Translations under genes and position numbers: made by a program | Shown here: piece after piece, positions 9,961-19,645 of the stretch | How positions within the stretch are numbered: the first letter of the stretch is position 1 | How the letters are laid out: each line of letters starts with the position of its first letter | Notes under the pieces: model-generated | The model's database searches: none | What the model was told of the DNA's origin: nothing | What the model saw: only the letters and a program-made list of their open reading frames with translations | Assembly (NCBI RefSeq): GCF_905163445.1 | Contig: NC_053195.1 | Span: forward strand, 5,136,501-5,200,500 | Source: Pararge aegeria | Taxonomy: Eukaryota > Arthropoda > Insecta > Lepidoptera > Nymphalidae | DNA: 64,000 nucleotides | Direction: 5' to 3'

Positions 9961-10549
9961 TAAGGACTAAAAACTTTTTTAGCTTGTAGTGCTGTTTTGT
10001 TTTTGTTGCGTGTTGTTATACAACTTTAAAGCCTTCCTGGATAAAGAAGTGGTTTCTAATGCAAAAGAAAAATATCAACTTGACAGGTAGTTTTACAGAT
10101 ATTTTAAAGTTTTATTGAAATTGATTATATTAATTAAACATTAATATATATTTGATATGAGATTGTATGAAATTATCAAGTACATACTCATGGAATGTAC
10201 TTATTATTTCAATAATTGTTGTACGGCAGAAATGGTTGGATGCATGTGTAATGTATTCACAACAAATAAATAAATAAAATAAGATACATAGTAAAAACAA
10301 CCATTGATACAAACGAAAATATTTTTTTATATTTTACATTAAAAAAAAATTTATATAATGATACCTATACAATTATTCCTACAAAAATAAAGAAAATTTC
10401 GTCATGATCATTTCAACCGATTGATGTAGGTACTCTGTTATAGGTATTTTGAAAGAGTTCTAAAATCCACGCCCTGGGCCGCTTGTGTCTAGCGGCTCCC
10501 AGCGACTCTTAGCGACTTCCTATTTGTTTGCATTTTTTATATTTTTGAT
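9961..10549. other. No recognised feature
   Basis: AT-rich. The minus-strand frame 10130-10312 is low-complexity hydrophobic and not convincing. Confidence 0.45.
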
Positions 10550-10868
10550 GACCACCCTGGCGCAACATTGAGCGCTGTGAATTTATGTAGGAGGTGCTCG
10601 GCTCGATTCCCGGTAGGAAACATTTGGGAATTTATGAGTTCTGAATTTTCTCTGGTCTGGTCAGGAGGCTTTGGCCGTGGCTAGTTACCACCCTAGATAA
10701 AGACGTGCCGCTAAGCGATTTAGTGTTCCGAACGATGTCGCGTAGAAACCGATTAAGGGTTTGACTACCATACTCCCTAACAGGTTAGCCCGCTACCATC
10801 TTAGACTGCATCATTACTTACCACCAGGTGAGATTGCAGTCAAGGGCTAACTTGTAGTGGAATAATTT
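10550..10868 (+). mobile_element. SINE-C, near full length
   Basis: The most complete copy. Head CCTGGCGCAACATTGAGCGC, B-box-like GGCTCGATTCCCGG, body TTCTCTGGTCTGGTC, AAGCGATTTAGTGTTCC, GTCGCGTAGAAACCGATTA, AACAGGTTAGCCCGCTACC and GTGAGATTGCAGTCAAGGGC. Ends GTAGTGGAATAA. Confidence 0.85.
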
Positions 10869-11247
10869 ATTTTTTATGGACCATGTAACCACTGTAAGTA
10901 ATAAAAAAATGTTTGAAGTTAACACAGGTAAGGAAATATTTATCCTCAGGGTATTTAAACTAGCCTATATAAATTCGTGTATGCTAGACGCTGTGCATCG
11001 TATTAAAAATCCAAAGCCTTGAATACAGAACGAGTGTTAAAATAAAACATAATACGCTCGTTGTATTCTTTTACAAAGCTTATACGCGAAATCTGAAAGT
11101 CTGAAACGATGCCACGTTGAGCTGAAAACCTCATATTCTCCATAATGTAAATAAGGCACTTGGTTCTGAATTACGTAGTGATCGTTATACACTTTTACCA
11201 CGATTATAGACGTATGAATATGAAGTCCTTTGTCATATTTTTTACTA
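10869..11247. other. No recognised feature
   Basis: Single-copy-looking AT-rich sequence. Confidence 0.45.
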
Positions 11248-11445
11248 GTTAGCCCTTGACTGCCATTTCATCCGGTGGTAAGTGATGATGCGGTCTAAGA
11301 TGGTAGCGGGCTAAGGGCAACCTAGAATGACAGGTTAACTAGACCTATACTCCTGATCGTTTTCTAACAAGGTTAAAATTTTTCGATAGTAAATATCCCG
11401 AGGCAGGCATCGAATCTAGGCCTTCCCACAGTGGTAGTTAAACCT
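11248..11445 (-). mobile_element. SINE-C, internally deleted
   Basis: Right end GTTAGCCCTTGACTGCCATT and GGTAGCGGGCTAAGG, then a diverged middle and a head-like 'CGAGGCAGGCATCGAATC'. Directly followed by SINE-B in the same orientation. Confidence 0.6.
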
Positions 11446-11447
11446 AG

Positions 11448-11764
11448 AATCATCATCATCATATAAACCCATTACCGACCCATTAGAAGGCACGGGTCTC
11501 GTCCCAAAATGAGGAGGGGTAAGGCCATAATGCACCACGCTGGCCCAGTTCTGACTGGTGGACTACACTCACCTTTGAGAACAGTGTGGAGAACTCTCAG
11601 GCATGCAGGTTTCCTCACGATGTTTTCCTTCAGCGTTGAAACAAGTGATATTTTAATTGCTTGAAACGAACATTATTAAGAAAAGTTAGAGACGCGTGCT
11701 GGGATTCGAACTCGGACCCACAGAAGTGAAGTCAAAGTCCTACCCACTGGGCTATCACCGCTTA
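11448..11764 (-). mobile_element. SINE-B, full length
   Basis: Runs from CATCATCATCATATAAACCC to GGGCTATCACCGCTTATA, with the B box (TTCGAACTCGGACC reversed) at 11705. All blocks of the family are present in order. Confidence 0.85.
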
Positions 11765-11829
11765 TATTTATTATATTCAGCATCAGCTGCCTTAAACAGT
11801 CTACTACTGTACTGAGGGTATGCTTGTAA

Positions 11830-12010
11830 CCACCAAGCTTGACAGACGGTTTGGTGATCGCAGTAGATGGCAGTTCTTGCACAGAGGGCGCTGCGTTCTA
11901 CGCTGCTGACGTTGTTCTTACAATCCCTTAGTCGCCTCGTACGACAACATCCGCGTGAAAAGCAGGGGTGGCAAAGTGTATTCTCTCCTGTCCTAGAAAT
12001 CGAAACTGGC
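11830..12010 (+). mobile_element. LINE-like fragment
   Basis: The block AGTCGCCTCGTACGACAACA followed by CCGCGTGAAAAGCAGGGGTG resembles the 'GTCGCCT.TTACGACA.CCA.GGGAA' region near the end of common lepidopteran LINEs. Frames on both strands here overlap it and have no other support. Confidence 0.45.
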
Positions 12011-12360
12011 ACCTATAAATCGAAATCTATCCGTCTGTCTTTTTGTATATTTATAAACAATAGTCAAACTTGGCATAAAGATAGCTTGCATGCTAAAGAC
12101 GGACATAAATTCCGCATAAACGCTGAACCGATTCTTTTATTTGTTTTATCAAGCCTATTTATTTTTGTATTTCTTTGTATCATGCAAAAATGCCTATAAA
12201 AAACACAAAATACTATACCAAATCCAAACATAATTAAATAAGAAAAATGAAAAAAGACTACGTAAAAATCTTAAAATATATACTACAGTTCAAAAATATC
12301 AAAAATATAGTTTAGATACGCCCATACGTTAGTCGTTTTTCCGGTTTTTGATGACAAGCG
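12011..12360. other. G-like AT-rich remnant
   Basis: The 'TCTATCCGTCTGTCTTTTTGT' region with AAACGCTGAACCGATT resembles the interior of RTE-associated elements. No ends are visible. Confidence 0.35.
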
Positions 12361-12361
12361 T

Positions 12362-12447
12362 TTCTTAGATGGCATTATTGCACTTCCCATCAGGTGAGAT
12401 TGTAGAGAAGGGCTAGGTACTTGTAGTTGATTGTTAAAAAAAAAACA
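12362..12447 (+). mobile_element. SINE-C 3' end
   Basis: CACTTCCCATCAGGTGAGAT followed by AGAAGGGCTAGGTACTTGTAG and an A-run, matching the end of SINE-C. Confidence 0.6.
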
Positions 12448-12724
12448 ATTCATCCTACAACATGGCACAACATGTCAATTTCACGCTCCAACGATCAAAG
12501 GTGGCTGATAGCCATTGGACCATTCCCCACAGAGTTGTATGTAGTAGGTAGCTTGTTATTTGGACAGAGGTAGTAAACCTTTTTGATCTCCGTTCAAGTT
12601 TATACAAAGACATCCAGGTATATGCGGTTAGTCGAAAGGAAGACCATAGGAAATCGTCCATATATCCACTTTAATCCACTTACGCTTTTTTGTAGCCTGG
12701 TGTATAGGGCTTCAACTTACTTCG
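12448..12724. other. No recognised feature
   Basis: Short frames on both strands overlap each other. None is family-like. Confidence 0.35.
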
Positions 12725-13180
12725 AACTTACACGCACCTCTAACTTTTCGGAGTTATGTGCGTTTTAAACAATTAAAATATCACTTGCTTAAACGGTGAA
12801 GGAAAACATCGCGAGGAAATTTGCATGCCTGGACGACTAGGATAAATTATCTAATATGATAAAAATTTAACTTCTCCCACAGTTTTATCAACTCTCAAAA
12901 CACTGGCGCAGAAGTGGAAGTAATGTACAAAAATATATGTGTAATAATAAACGGGGATAAACTTCTCCCATTCCATGTTCCCATGCTTTTAGCAGGGGTA
13001 CATAATTATTGTCTCCTGCCTGTGCTAGCCCTGCTGAGAGTTCTTCATATTGTTCTCAAGGGTGCGTGAAGTCCACCAATCCGCACTTGGCCAGCGTGGT
13101 GGACTACGGCCTAAACTTTTCTTATTATGAGAGGAGACGTGAGCCGTATATGGGTTAATGATAATTAATTGATGGTTCAA
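12725..13180 (+). mobile_element. SINE-B interrupted by a MITE
   Basis: Left part 12725-12835 (ACGCACCTCTAACTTTT, GTTATGTGCGTTTTAAACAA, GAAGGAAAACATCGCGAGGA) resumes at about 13034-13180 (GAGAGTTCTTCATATTGTTC, CCAGCGTGGTGGACTACGGC). The gap is a MITE-I copy. Confidence 0.75.
12836..13035. mobile_element. MITE-I copy 2, nested in SINE-B
   Basis: Carries the family blocks GATAAAAATTTAACTTCTCC, ACAGTTTTATCAACTCTCAA, TAATAATAAACGGGGATAAA and the right end TCTCCTGCCTGTGCTAGCCC. The left terminal repeat is badly eroded and internal GGGGATATA repeats are missing. Confidence 0.75.
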
Positions 13181-13299
13181 TTAATGGTTAATGGAAAACC
13201 ATCGCTTATGAACAGAACAACACTTCGCAGGGTAAGCAATGACCACCCTGTGTCGGTCAACCTGAGAAGTAGGTGGTAAGCCTCATGTGCTTACCACAA
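13181..13299. other. Short spacer
   Basis: No feature recognised between SINE-B and SINE-A tail. Confidence 0.3.
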
Positions 13300-13808
13300 A
13301 GCATAAATAAGCACAGTGGTGTTACTGCAAATAAATATATATAGGTATATATTAAGACAATACACACATCGCAGATTATTGAATATTCTTATAAATAATA
13401 TACATAAATACTTATAATATACTAGCTGTTGCCCGCGTTTGATTTTGTTTTTAAAGTATTCAGTATCGCTAAGCCTTAAATGAGTATAGTAGTATATATA
13501 ACATGTGACTGTCAATTAATTATAGACAAATAATTTGCAATAAAATAAAAGTGCGACTATAATTAAAGATCTAAGCTTTCCTAACTCTTAAGTTGGACCA
13601 GACTGCTCACGGTGTGCCAATTTAATTTAAAATCGGTTAAGTAGTTTAGGAGTCCATCGCGGACAAACATCGTGACAAGAGATTTATATATATTAAGATA
13701 GATAAACACTCACGACACTGAAATACATTCATGTTCATCACAAAATAATTTTTCAGATGTGAGAATCGAACCCACAGCCTTGGACTCAGAAAGCGGGGTC
13801 ACTGCCGA
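13300..13808 (-). mobile_element. SINE-A split by element G
   Basis: The SINE-A tail (ACAATACACACATCGC, CATAAATACTTATAATAT) lies at about 13300-13430. Its head (AATCGAACCCACAGCCTTGG, CAGAAAGCGGGGTCACTGCC) lies at 13698-13808. They are separated by an inserted G element. The junction with the tRNA 5' end is lost in an AATAAT run. Confidence 0.75.
13431..13697 (+). mobile_element. Element G short copy, nested in SINE-A
   Basis: Starts ACTAGCTGTTGCCCGCG and ends GATTTATATATATTAAGATA. By eye it is almost identical to 37172-37466, apart from a 12-bp gap after GCCCGCG and scattered substitutions. Confidence 0.8.
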
Positions 13809-14737
13809 AAATAATAATAATAACATGGCGACAATATTGGCACATTCATAAATAAACAGGTAAGTTGATAAATGACTGTGAAATACAATGTTCAATAAAC
13901 TGATGATTAAAAATAGGGATGACAGAGTAGACCTGTTTCGTTTTTTAGTTGTTTTTATTTCCAGCTCTAAATTCCTTTGTCCAGAATTTTCAAATTTCCT
14001 TTTAAATTTACCGGCAAAGTGTCAAGTGGAGCGTTGACACTCGCATCACAGTCTGAAATTTGAACAAAACGTTGTGTTCAAATTTCAAAATATGAGCTAT
14101 TATTCCAACTATGGATACTCGACGTTTCACAAAAATTCTAGGGCGACGTGCAAAGAGCTTAAAATAGCGGATTCGATTTCAGTATGCAACTTGACAATTT
14201 GTTTACACTTCGAGGAAATATGCTTATAAATTCATAAATAGATAATTTTATTTAATGTCCAAAATTAATATACGTACTAGATATAAGATTAAATTTATAG
14301 TTTAATAAAACTAAATCTTATTTCTAGAATTTATAATAATAATGTAAAGAAGGGACGCCCAACGTTTACGACGTCTAGTATAAATTTGTATCTTAGTAAA
14401 ATAATAAAAAAAAAACTTCTACTCAGTCATGTCTACATACCAACTGATTTTCTATAATTCTTTAATAAATAACTTAGATTCTGTTAAGCGGACAACCATT
14501 AAGTAAGAAAGATGGTCCAGAATAACATATATTTTTTTTACTGAGAAGAACTAGTTATAGCCCATCTACATGGTCTGTCAATTGTTACTATTAAAAAAAA
14601 TCAGAAATCGAACCTAGTTATAACAGTTATAGGGAAGTATAGATAAATACTGCATAAAACATAGGCAGCAGGGACAAAGCTGTTGTGAATATAAATATTT
14701 AATTACGAGCTCGATAAAGTCTAGTAGTTAGTAGAAC
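13809..14737. other. No recognised feature
   Basis: About 0.9 kb of AT-rich sequence. A short near-palindrome around GAAATTTGAACAAAACG..CGTTGTGTTCAAATTTC (14057-14089) is visible. No gene. Confidence 0.5.
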
Positions 14738-15013
14738 TCAAGGTCGTATGTATATATGGTGGGACAGGGGGCGCCCTTGCTTTACCCTAGAGGCCGTAAG
14801 GAGTAAGCGAATAAACAAGCGAAAAACGGTCATCCGCCACTTACTGCCTTTTCCCCCATATTTCTCATAAATATCCAAGAAAACGAAAACCTTGCGATAG
14901 AGGTAAGATTGCCATTTTTTTTCAGTAGAACAAATTTTGCTTAATCGTGTGCAGCGGAAAAACAATCTCATGTAATACTTCGCTTTAGAGAACTTCATAG
15001 ATTTATTAAGCAT
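14738..15013 (-). other. Unrecognised open frame of 91 codons
   Basis: Minus-strand frame with basic and aromatic content (SYLYRKVFVFLDIYEKYGG). No motif, codon bias or paralogous repeat found. More likely chance than gene. Confidence 0.15.
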
Positions 15014-15097
15014 AGGTATGTTGTTTGATCCTCATTTAAGAATACTCATCATTCTAAATATGGATAGTGAAGTTGTAGATTAACTTATTTCCTTAAA

Positions 15098-15215
15098 AGT
15101 TCAAGAAGAAGAAGAAGAAGAAATACTTTATTGCAACAAAATAAAAAACATAAAAATTGTAGGCATGCAAAGGCTGGGAGCAATCTCTTAGAGGCCTCTG
15201 GCAGAAGGAATAGCT
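15098..15215 (-). mobile_element. LINE 3'-tail family F
   Basis: Reverse orientation: (AAG)n at 15104-15121, then AAATACTTTATTGCAACAAA, GTAGGCATGCAAAGGC and CAATCTCTTAGAGG. This is the reverse complement of the F tail at 60615. Confidence 0.7.
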
Positions 15216-15726
15216 GCAAAACAGCGGAATGTGCAGCGGTGCTTTTATATATACATAAGTACATTGTGTAATATAGACTAATTCGTGTAAAAATACGAAT
15301 GTTCCTGTAAACAACCCTTAGCAATTTTATGCTTTTCAAGGACCACGCTATTTCAACTTTATCTTATGCTTAGTAAGTGCGTGATGAAAGGACAAATAAA
15401 CAAACACACCTCTGAAATTATAATATTAATAAGTTAGGATTAGTATAGACATTTCAATTACCTTTCCATAAAACTAAAAAAAATCCTTTCTTGATTTTAC
15501 CGACCCTTGCTACGCCCTTGGTAGGGGTTCAACACAAAATTTTCAATTCACTCCATAACACCTCACCTATTACTCGTTATTACTATATAACTATGATATG
15601 TTTAACAAAGGTAATATGTATTAAGTTCGTCATGTCACTGTCATGTTCGTCATGTCATGTAACAAAGTAGCAGATTCGACAAAACACAATCGTATAGAAC
15701 ATATTACCTATATCGTATAGAACTAA
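15216..15726. other. No recognised feature
   Basis: No gene. A small duplication of GTTCGTCATGTCA occurs near 15628-15660. Confidence 0.45.
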
Positions 15727-15955
15727 CGATATATGTTTCGAGGCCCCGGCGTCGATGGTAATCAGACCGCACACTTGAACGCGGAATTTGCAATTTGGTT
15801 CGATGCGGATTGTCAGCGTTGATTTATTGCCGACGTGGATCTATTACCGAATGGTTGAATGTTTTGTAATAGGACGTGCTTAGGGTCTATATGGACAGGC
15901 ATTTGAACTGCAAGCCAACAGCACAATGGCAGTTGCCTTAACGGCAATGAATATG
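15727..15955 (+). repeat. Local direct repeat L, copy 1
   Basis: Pairs with 16217-16445. Shared blocks include GATGGTAATCAGAC, CGGAATTTGCAATTTGGTTC, CGTTGATTTATTGCCGACG, GAATGTTTTG, ATTTGAACTG and TTGCAGTTG-like ends. Confidence 0.75.
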
Positions 15956-16018
15956 CTGACACAAATTTTTGACGATTTTTGATTTTTGACAAAGAGTGAA
16001 TAGGCATCTTCTAGGCAA

Positions 16019-16111
16019 GCGCGCTTCATCTTAGGCTGCATCATCATTTACCATCAGGTGTGATTGCAGTCAAGCACTTGTCTATATACTTAAAAAAAAA
16101 AAAAAAAAAAA
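16019..16111 (+). mobile_element. SINE-C 3' end with poly(A)
   Basis: CATCTTAGGCTGCATCATCA, ACCATCAGGTGTGATTGCAG, then an A-run of about 19-20 at 16092-16111. The A-tail suggests a relatively young retroposition. Confidence 0.7.
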
Positions 16112-16216
16112 TGCCCTGCTGCATAATAGGTGTCGATCACGTAATATGCGACTTTACCCTAAACATTCATGCAATAAGTTAGCAATTTCAATAAAATACC
16201 AACAAAAAGGCGGGGC

Positions 16217-16445
16217 CGATATAAGTTTCCAGGACTCTAGCACTGATGGTAATCAGACAACACTTCATCCCGGAATTTGCAATTTGGTTCGCTGAATTGA
16301 CACAAACGTTGATTTATTGCCGACGGGTATCTACTTGTATTACGGAATGGCTGAATGTTTTGCTCTATGACGCGTGGAGGGTATATGCAGACGGACGTTT
16401 GAACTGAAAGTCAACAGCTAAATTTGCAGTTGACATTATTGCCAT
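16217..16445 (+). repeat. Local direct repeat L, copy 2
   Basis: Diverged partner of 15727-15955, 490 bp downstream in the same orientation. A SINE-C fragment has landed between the two. Confidence 0.75.
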
Positions 16446-16694
16446 GTCCTCGTTATTCTAGCAGTTAAACTACGCATCCCTTTTTCTTAGGTAGGCTTCC
16501 CGGGTCGGCTCAAGAATGTATATTGGGGTTTTAAGTAAAAATTCTCAATACAAGCCCTGAATTAAGAAATGTATGGTATCAAATCCCGTGCCTCGGAGAG
16601 CACTCAAACCGTCCTATGCTATAATCACTAAAATGTGATAAGTTCTAGACCAAAGAAGTTGTTATTGGTGTGACTAATATCACAAAAGGTACTG
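16446..16694. other. No recognised feature
   Basis: Nothing supported. Confidence 0.35.
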
Positions 16695-16865
16695 GTAGCA
16701 GTTCGAATCCCAGAACGCACCTCTAACTTCTCTAATTTATGTGCGTTTCAAGCAAATGAAATGTGAATGAATGAATGAATGAATATACTATTATTGCACA
16801 CTACTAAGCGTGGTGGACTACGGCCTTAAACCCTTCTCATTATGGGAAGAGATTATGATAACGAC
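16695..16865 (+). mobile_element. SINE-B, degraded
   Basis: B box AGTTCGAATCCCAGAACGCA, TTTATGTGCGTTTCAAGCAA, a (TGAA)n microsatellite at 16769-16785 replacing the centre, then GCGTGGTGGACTACGGCCTT. Confidence 0.7.
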
Positions 16866-16924
16866 GAACGCGAGTTACATACGCTAGAAAAAACAAAATA
16901 GACACACCAGTAAATACGAATAAA

Positions 16925-17215
16925 TACAAGTTTATCTATACTTATAATAAAATTATAACGGGAAAATTTCTGCACATTAAATATTTTTTGAAAATTTTGA
17001 GGGGGGGTGAAAAGTTTTTATCAATTTTACTACATAGCTCCGATAAATTTGAACCGATTTGAATAATTCTTTTTTTATTTGAAAGTGTAGGTAGACTAAC
17101 AAGCATGTATTGTCTAATTTTAATGAAGATCTGAAAACTATTGTCGGAGATAAAGGACATAACTCTTCACAGATAACAGCAAGTCGCAAGGCATTTGGGG
17201 CGAATGCATGCGGAT
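16925..17215 (-). mobile_element. Element G/RTE-associated repeat
   Basis: Minus-strand member: TAATAAAATTATAACGGG, GGGGGGGTGAAAAGTTTTTA, ACATAGCTCCGATAAATTTG, and the 'TTGTCGGAGATAAAGGAC' block also seen at 34840. Frames here are shadows. Confidence 0.55.
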
Positions 17216-17217
17216 CA

Positions 17218-17395
17218 TCCTACTAATATTATAAATGCGCAAGTTTGTGAGGATGGATGTATGGATGAATAGTAAGAAAGTAAAACTAGACCTGGTAGAT
17301 GGCGCTGCAATTAGTTTCTAGGTTTTTTAAAGATATTAATACCTGCAATTAATATAATTTGGTGCAGACGAAGTTGCGCGGGTCGGCTAGTAGCT
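17218..17395 (-). mobile_element. Element G-like, short
   Basis: Left end CCTACTAATATTATAAATGC and right end GACGAAGTTGCGCGGGTCGG are the reversed hallmark ends of the family. The middle has TAGATGGCGCTGCAA. Confidence 0.65.
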
Positions 17396-17984
17396 AAATA
17401 AAATAACAAGATCGATATATGATGATTATCAAACACTATCTACTAACACGTTCTGGTTTTCAACGTTTACCAATCGCGCTAATCTAAAATGGTGTTTAGG
17501 TAAATTGGCGGTTGGTGAGAGGAAATCGATTGTGCTGGTTTGACTGGAAACCGTTAATTAGTTATTGGTTATTGGCAGCTTTATTTAGTGCTTTAATATT
17601 CCAAATGTATAGTGTTTTCTTTATTTAGGGGGTTCTATGATAGAAGGGAGTAGGAAGTTAATATGGTTATGTAAAACTATTTTTATACGAGTCATAATGG
17701 TTGCCTGGAAGAAATCATAATATATAATTATATCATATATATAATAGACTTGAAACTGCTTAAACTAATATGAAGTCCTGTCGAATAAAATATGAAAATA
17801 GTTTGTTTTTAAATTTAATTGCGAGAGACTTTAAAGGCCCTTTTATATAATATAATTTTTCCAGCTACAATATAATTCAAGCAGCCTGGTGTGTCAATAC
17901 TCCACTTTCTTCCCTAAAATGAGAGGGAATAAAAGGCCTGTGTCCAGCAGTGAGGTTTAATAGGCTGAAGATTTTAAACTAAAA
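17396..17984. other. No gene; weak repeat fragments
   Basis: GGTTGCCTGGAAGAAATCAT at 17699 is a possible F start. 'AAAAGGCCTGTGTCCAGCAGTG..TAGGCTGA' at about 17931-17967 is a lepidopteran RTE/SINE end. The rest is AT-rich. Confidence 0.4.
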
Positions 17985-18110
17985 TTTCGTGGTTAATCAA
18001 CATTTCTTAAAAATAGTATGTGGTATGCCCAATAATATTATCGGATTTGTCGATATTTCGACCTAATTGCATAAACTGGATTTTTGAGAAATCTTAATAT
18101 ACTGCTTGGC
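17985..18110. repeat. Dispersed repeat R, copy 2
   Basis: GGTTAATCAACATTTCTTAA and GGATTTGTCGATATTTCGAC are shared with 9798-9960, partly in rearranged order. Confidence 0.45.
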
Positions 18111-18150
18111 ATATCTAAACCGTGTGCAATATTGTCAGGTATACAATAAA

Positions 18151-18156
18151 ACTTAC
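18151..18156 (-). other. Splice donor of the RASD-like exon
   Basis: The minus strand reads TTGGG|GTAAGT, a perfect GTAAGT donor. The exon ends after two bases of a Gly codon (phase 2). Reading through gives an immediate TAA, so splicing is needed for a GTPase. Confidence 0.75.
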
Positions 18157-18506
18157 CCCAACATCACCAGTCTGTAGCAGTTTTTTGGGGGCGGGGCAGA
18201 CTCTTCACAGCCTTGGGGCAACGGCGTGCTGGGGCCAGGTGACTCTGACCCGGACTCTTCTGTCCCTTCGGCACCAGCCCCACGTCGACATAGCCACGAA
18301 GTTCCACACTTGTCCCTCGCATCTTCAACGGGAGGTGCAAACTGGCACCTCCTCGGAGACCTTTGCTTCCCCGCTGGTGATAATGAGGACTTTAATGGGG
18401 AAGATAAGGCCCTTATCGGGCTCGACGAGGCCCTCACAGGAGAAGGGGACACTTTTACTGGTGAAGATTGGAGAGAAGGACCCCCCTTTTCCGTCCCGTT
18501 TAACAT
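18157..18506 (-). CDS. First coding exon of a Dexras1/Rhes-like small GTPase (partial)
   Basis: Encodes the N-terminal 116 residues, plus two bases of the next Gly codon, of a probable RASD-type Ras-family GTPase. Residues 106-117 (PPKNCYRLVMLG) match the Dexras1/Rhes start of the G domain, known in vertebrates as PAKNCYRMVILG. The final Gly should be the first of the P-loop GxxxxGK. A GTAAGT donor cuts the codon, so P-loop, switch and G-box sequence must lie on later exons; none was found to the left. The Ser/Pro-rich tail has S-P-x-(K/R)-type units with prolines exactly every seven residues (16, 23, 30, 37, 44, 51), followed by a Cys-containing linker. ATG 18504-18506 has A at -3 and is the first ATG after an in-frame TGA 11 codons upstream. 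The exon is visibly GC-rich against AT-rich flanks. An overlapping plus-strand frame is its antisense shadow. Family assignment rests on a short match plus a correct exon boundary. Confidence 0.7.
18395..18466 (-). repeat. 21-bp tandem units encoding S-P-x-K/R heptads
   Basis: Within the exon, six S-P starts spaced exactly 21 bp apart encode SPVK, SPVR, SPIR, SPLK, SPAG and (just beyond) SPRR. Codons differ between units (TCACCA, TCTCCT, AGCCCG, TCCCCA), so the array is old rather than a fresh slippage product. Confidence 0.7.
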
Positions 18507-18841
18507 TTTATACGAACACTTGGCACATGTTACCTTTCAACACTCAACACTGGCAATGGTTAAATATAAATAATGCACTTCATATATACTCTGACACTGT
18601 ACAGTTTTTGTCCATTAGCCATTATACTCAATTTGACAATCAAAGCCATGATAATATTTTATTGTTAAACCTCAAATGATGTTTTATATCAAAATTCTTT
18701 AAAAAAACATTACCTTATTTAAAAAAAAAGATATTACTTTTTATATCCATAGGATCTTAAAAAGTAATCTCTGGATTGATTTGAAAATTTAGTTATCGTT
18801 GCATTCTAATTCATATTGTTAAAATCATTTTTATATAATGT
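18507..18841. other. Upstream flank or 5' leader of the RASD-like exon
   Basis: AT-rich. No polypyrimidine-AG acceptor lies close upstream of the ATG, which favours this being the true first coding exon. A TATATATG-type motif occurs about 70 bp upstream on the minus strand, but AT richness makes it uninformative. Confidence 0.4.
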
Positions 18842-19298
18842 ACTAGCTAATGCCCGCGACTACGTCTGCGTTTGTTTTGGTTTTTTGAGAGAAATGTGGC
18901 ATTCATTTTAGGTCTAGTTCTACTGAAATTTATAAGTTTTGTATTCTTCAAAAAAATACTGATGTAATTTTTAAAAATGAATTTTTCGATTTACATTGTA
19001 AACAATATCTAAAAAGAACTGTGTGACAAATTAAACAGATATTATAACCTCTGTGGTACAAAAATAATTATTTAAATCGGTAATCATTGGACGGAGTTAT
19101 GGTATACAATCGTCAAACACTTTCATCCCCTCTCCCAAAGCAACTGAGCTTAATGTCGGGATAACAAGTATCATATATTACTACTAATACTTCCAAGAAT
19201 ATGTGTACGAAGTTTCATGGTGAACGATTTAGTAGTTTTTGCTTGATAGCGTAACAAACAAACTTACATTGACATTTATAATATTAGCAGGGATGTAT
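18842..19298 (+). mobile_element. Element G, long copy
   Basis: Starts ACTAGCTAATGCCCGCGACT and ends TTATAATATTAGCAGGGATG. The interior block AATCGTCAAACACTTTCATC..TCTCCCAAAG matches 1678 and (reversed) 34690. Confidence 0.75.
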
Positions 19299-19367
19299 AT
19301 TAGTAGTGACTTTATTATTTATTTATGTTATTTATTATATAAAGAATGTTTCTTTTACTTTTTTATT

Positions 19368-19438
19368 AACTTTTAATGCATATAAAAATGTTCAGAACCG
19401 ACATTATTTGAACCCGCGACTCTCTGACAATCGCGGCC
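19368..19438 (-). mobile_element. SINE-J fragment
   Basis: AATGCATATAAAAATG, CAGAACCGACATTATTTGAA and CGCGACTCTCTGACAATCGC are the reverse complement of the 3' half of the tRNA-like unit at 50750 and 51717. Confidence 0.7.
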
Positions 19439-19499
19439 ATCTTGTATTTGAGATATGACATAGTGTATAGTATGCTACTAGTAAAGCCCTTTGATTTAA

Positions 19500-19645
19500 A
19501 ACCACTGAGGGAGTATTCAAACAAAAACAATCAAAATCGGTTCATTCGTTTAAGAAATACAATACCAACCACACACATACACAGATATATAGACACGTCC
19601 AACTTATAAAACCCTGTAGTTTTTGCGTCGTGGGTTAAAACTAAA
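19500..19645. repeat. Repeat end with TTTTTGCGTCG motif, copy 1
   Basis: AATCGGTTCATTCGTTTAAG, an ACACACAC..ACAGATATATAGACAC run, then TTTTTGCGTCGTGGGTTAAA. Copies of the last block occur at 22619 and 27800. Confidence 0.5.

Noticed and set aside
11867..12199. 110-codon plus-strand frame
   Set aside because: Begins in a LINE-like block and ends in AT-rich sequence coding for Leu/Phe/Ile. No consistent domain.
1..18150. Further GTPase exons of the RASD-like gene
   Set aside because: I looked for minus-strand sequence encoding VGKT, TPTIEDF or LDTSG and saw none. This eye search is not exhaustive; a translated search would be decisive.
18122..18679. 185-codon plus-strand open frame
   Set aside because: It is the antisense of the RASD-like exon. 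The minus strand carries the recognisable KNCYRLVMLG motif, a GTAAGT donor and the proline register; the plus strand has none of these.
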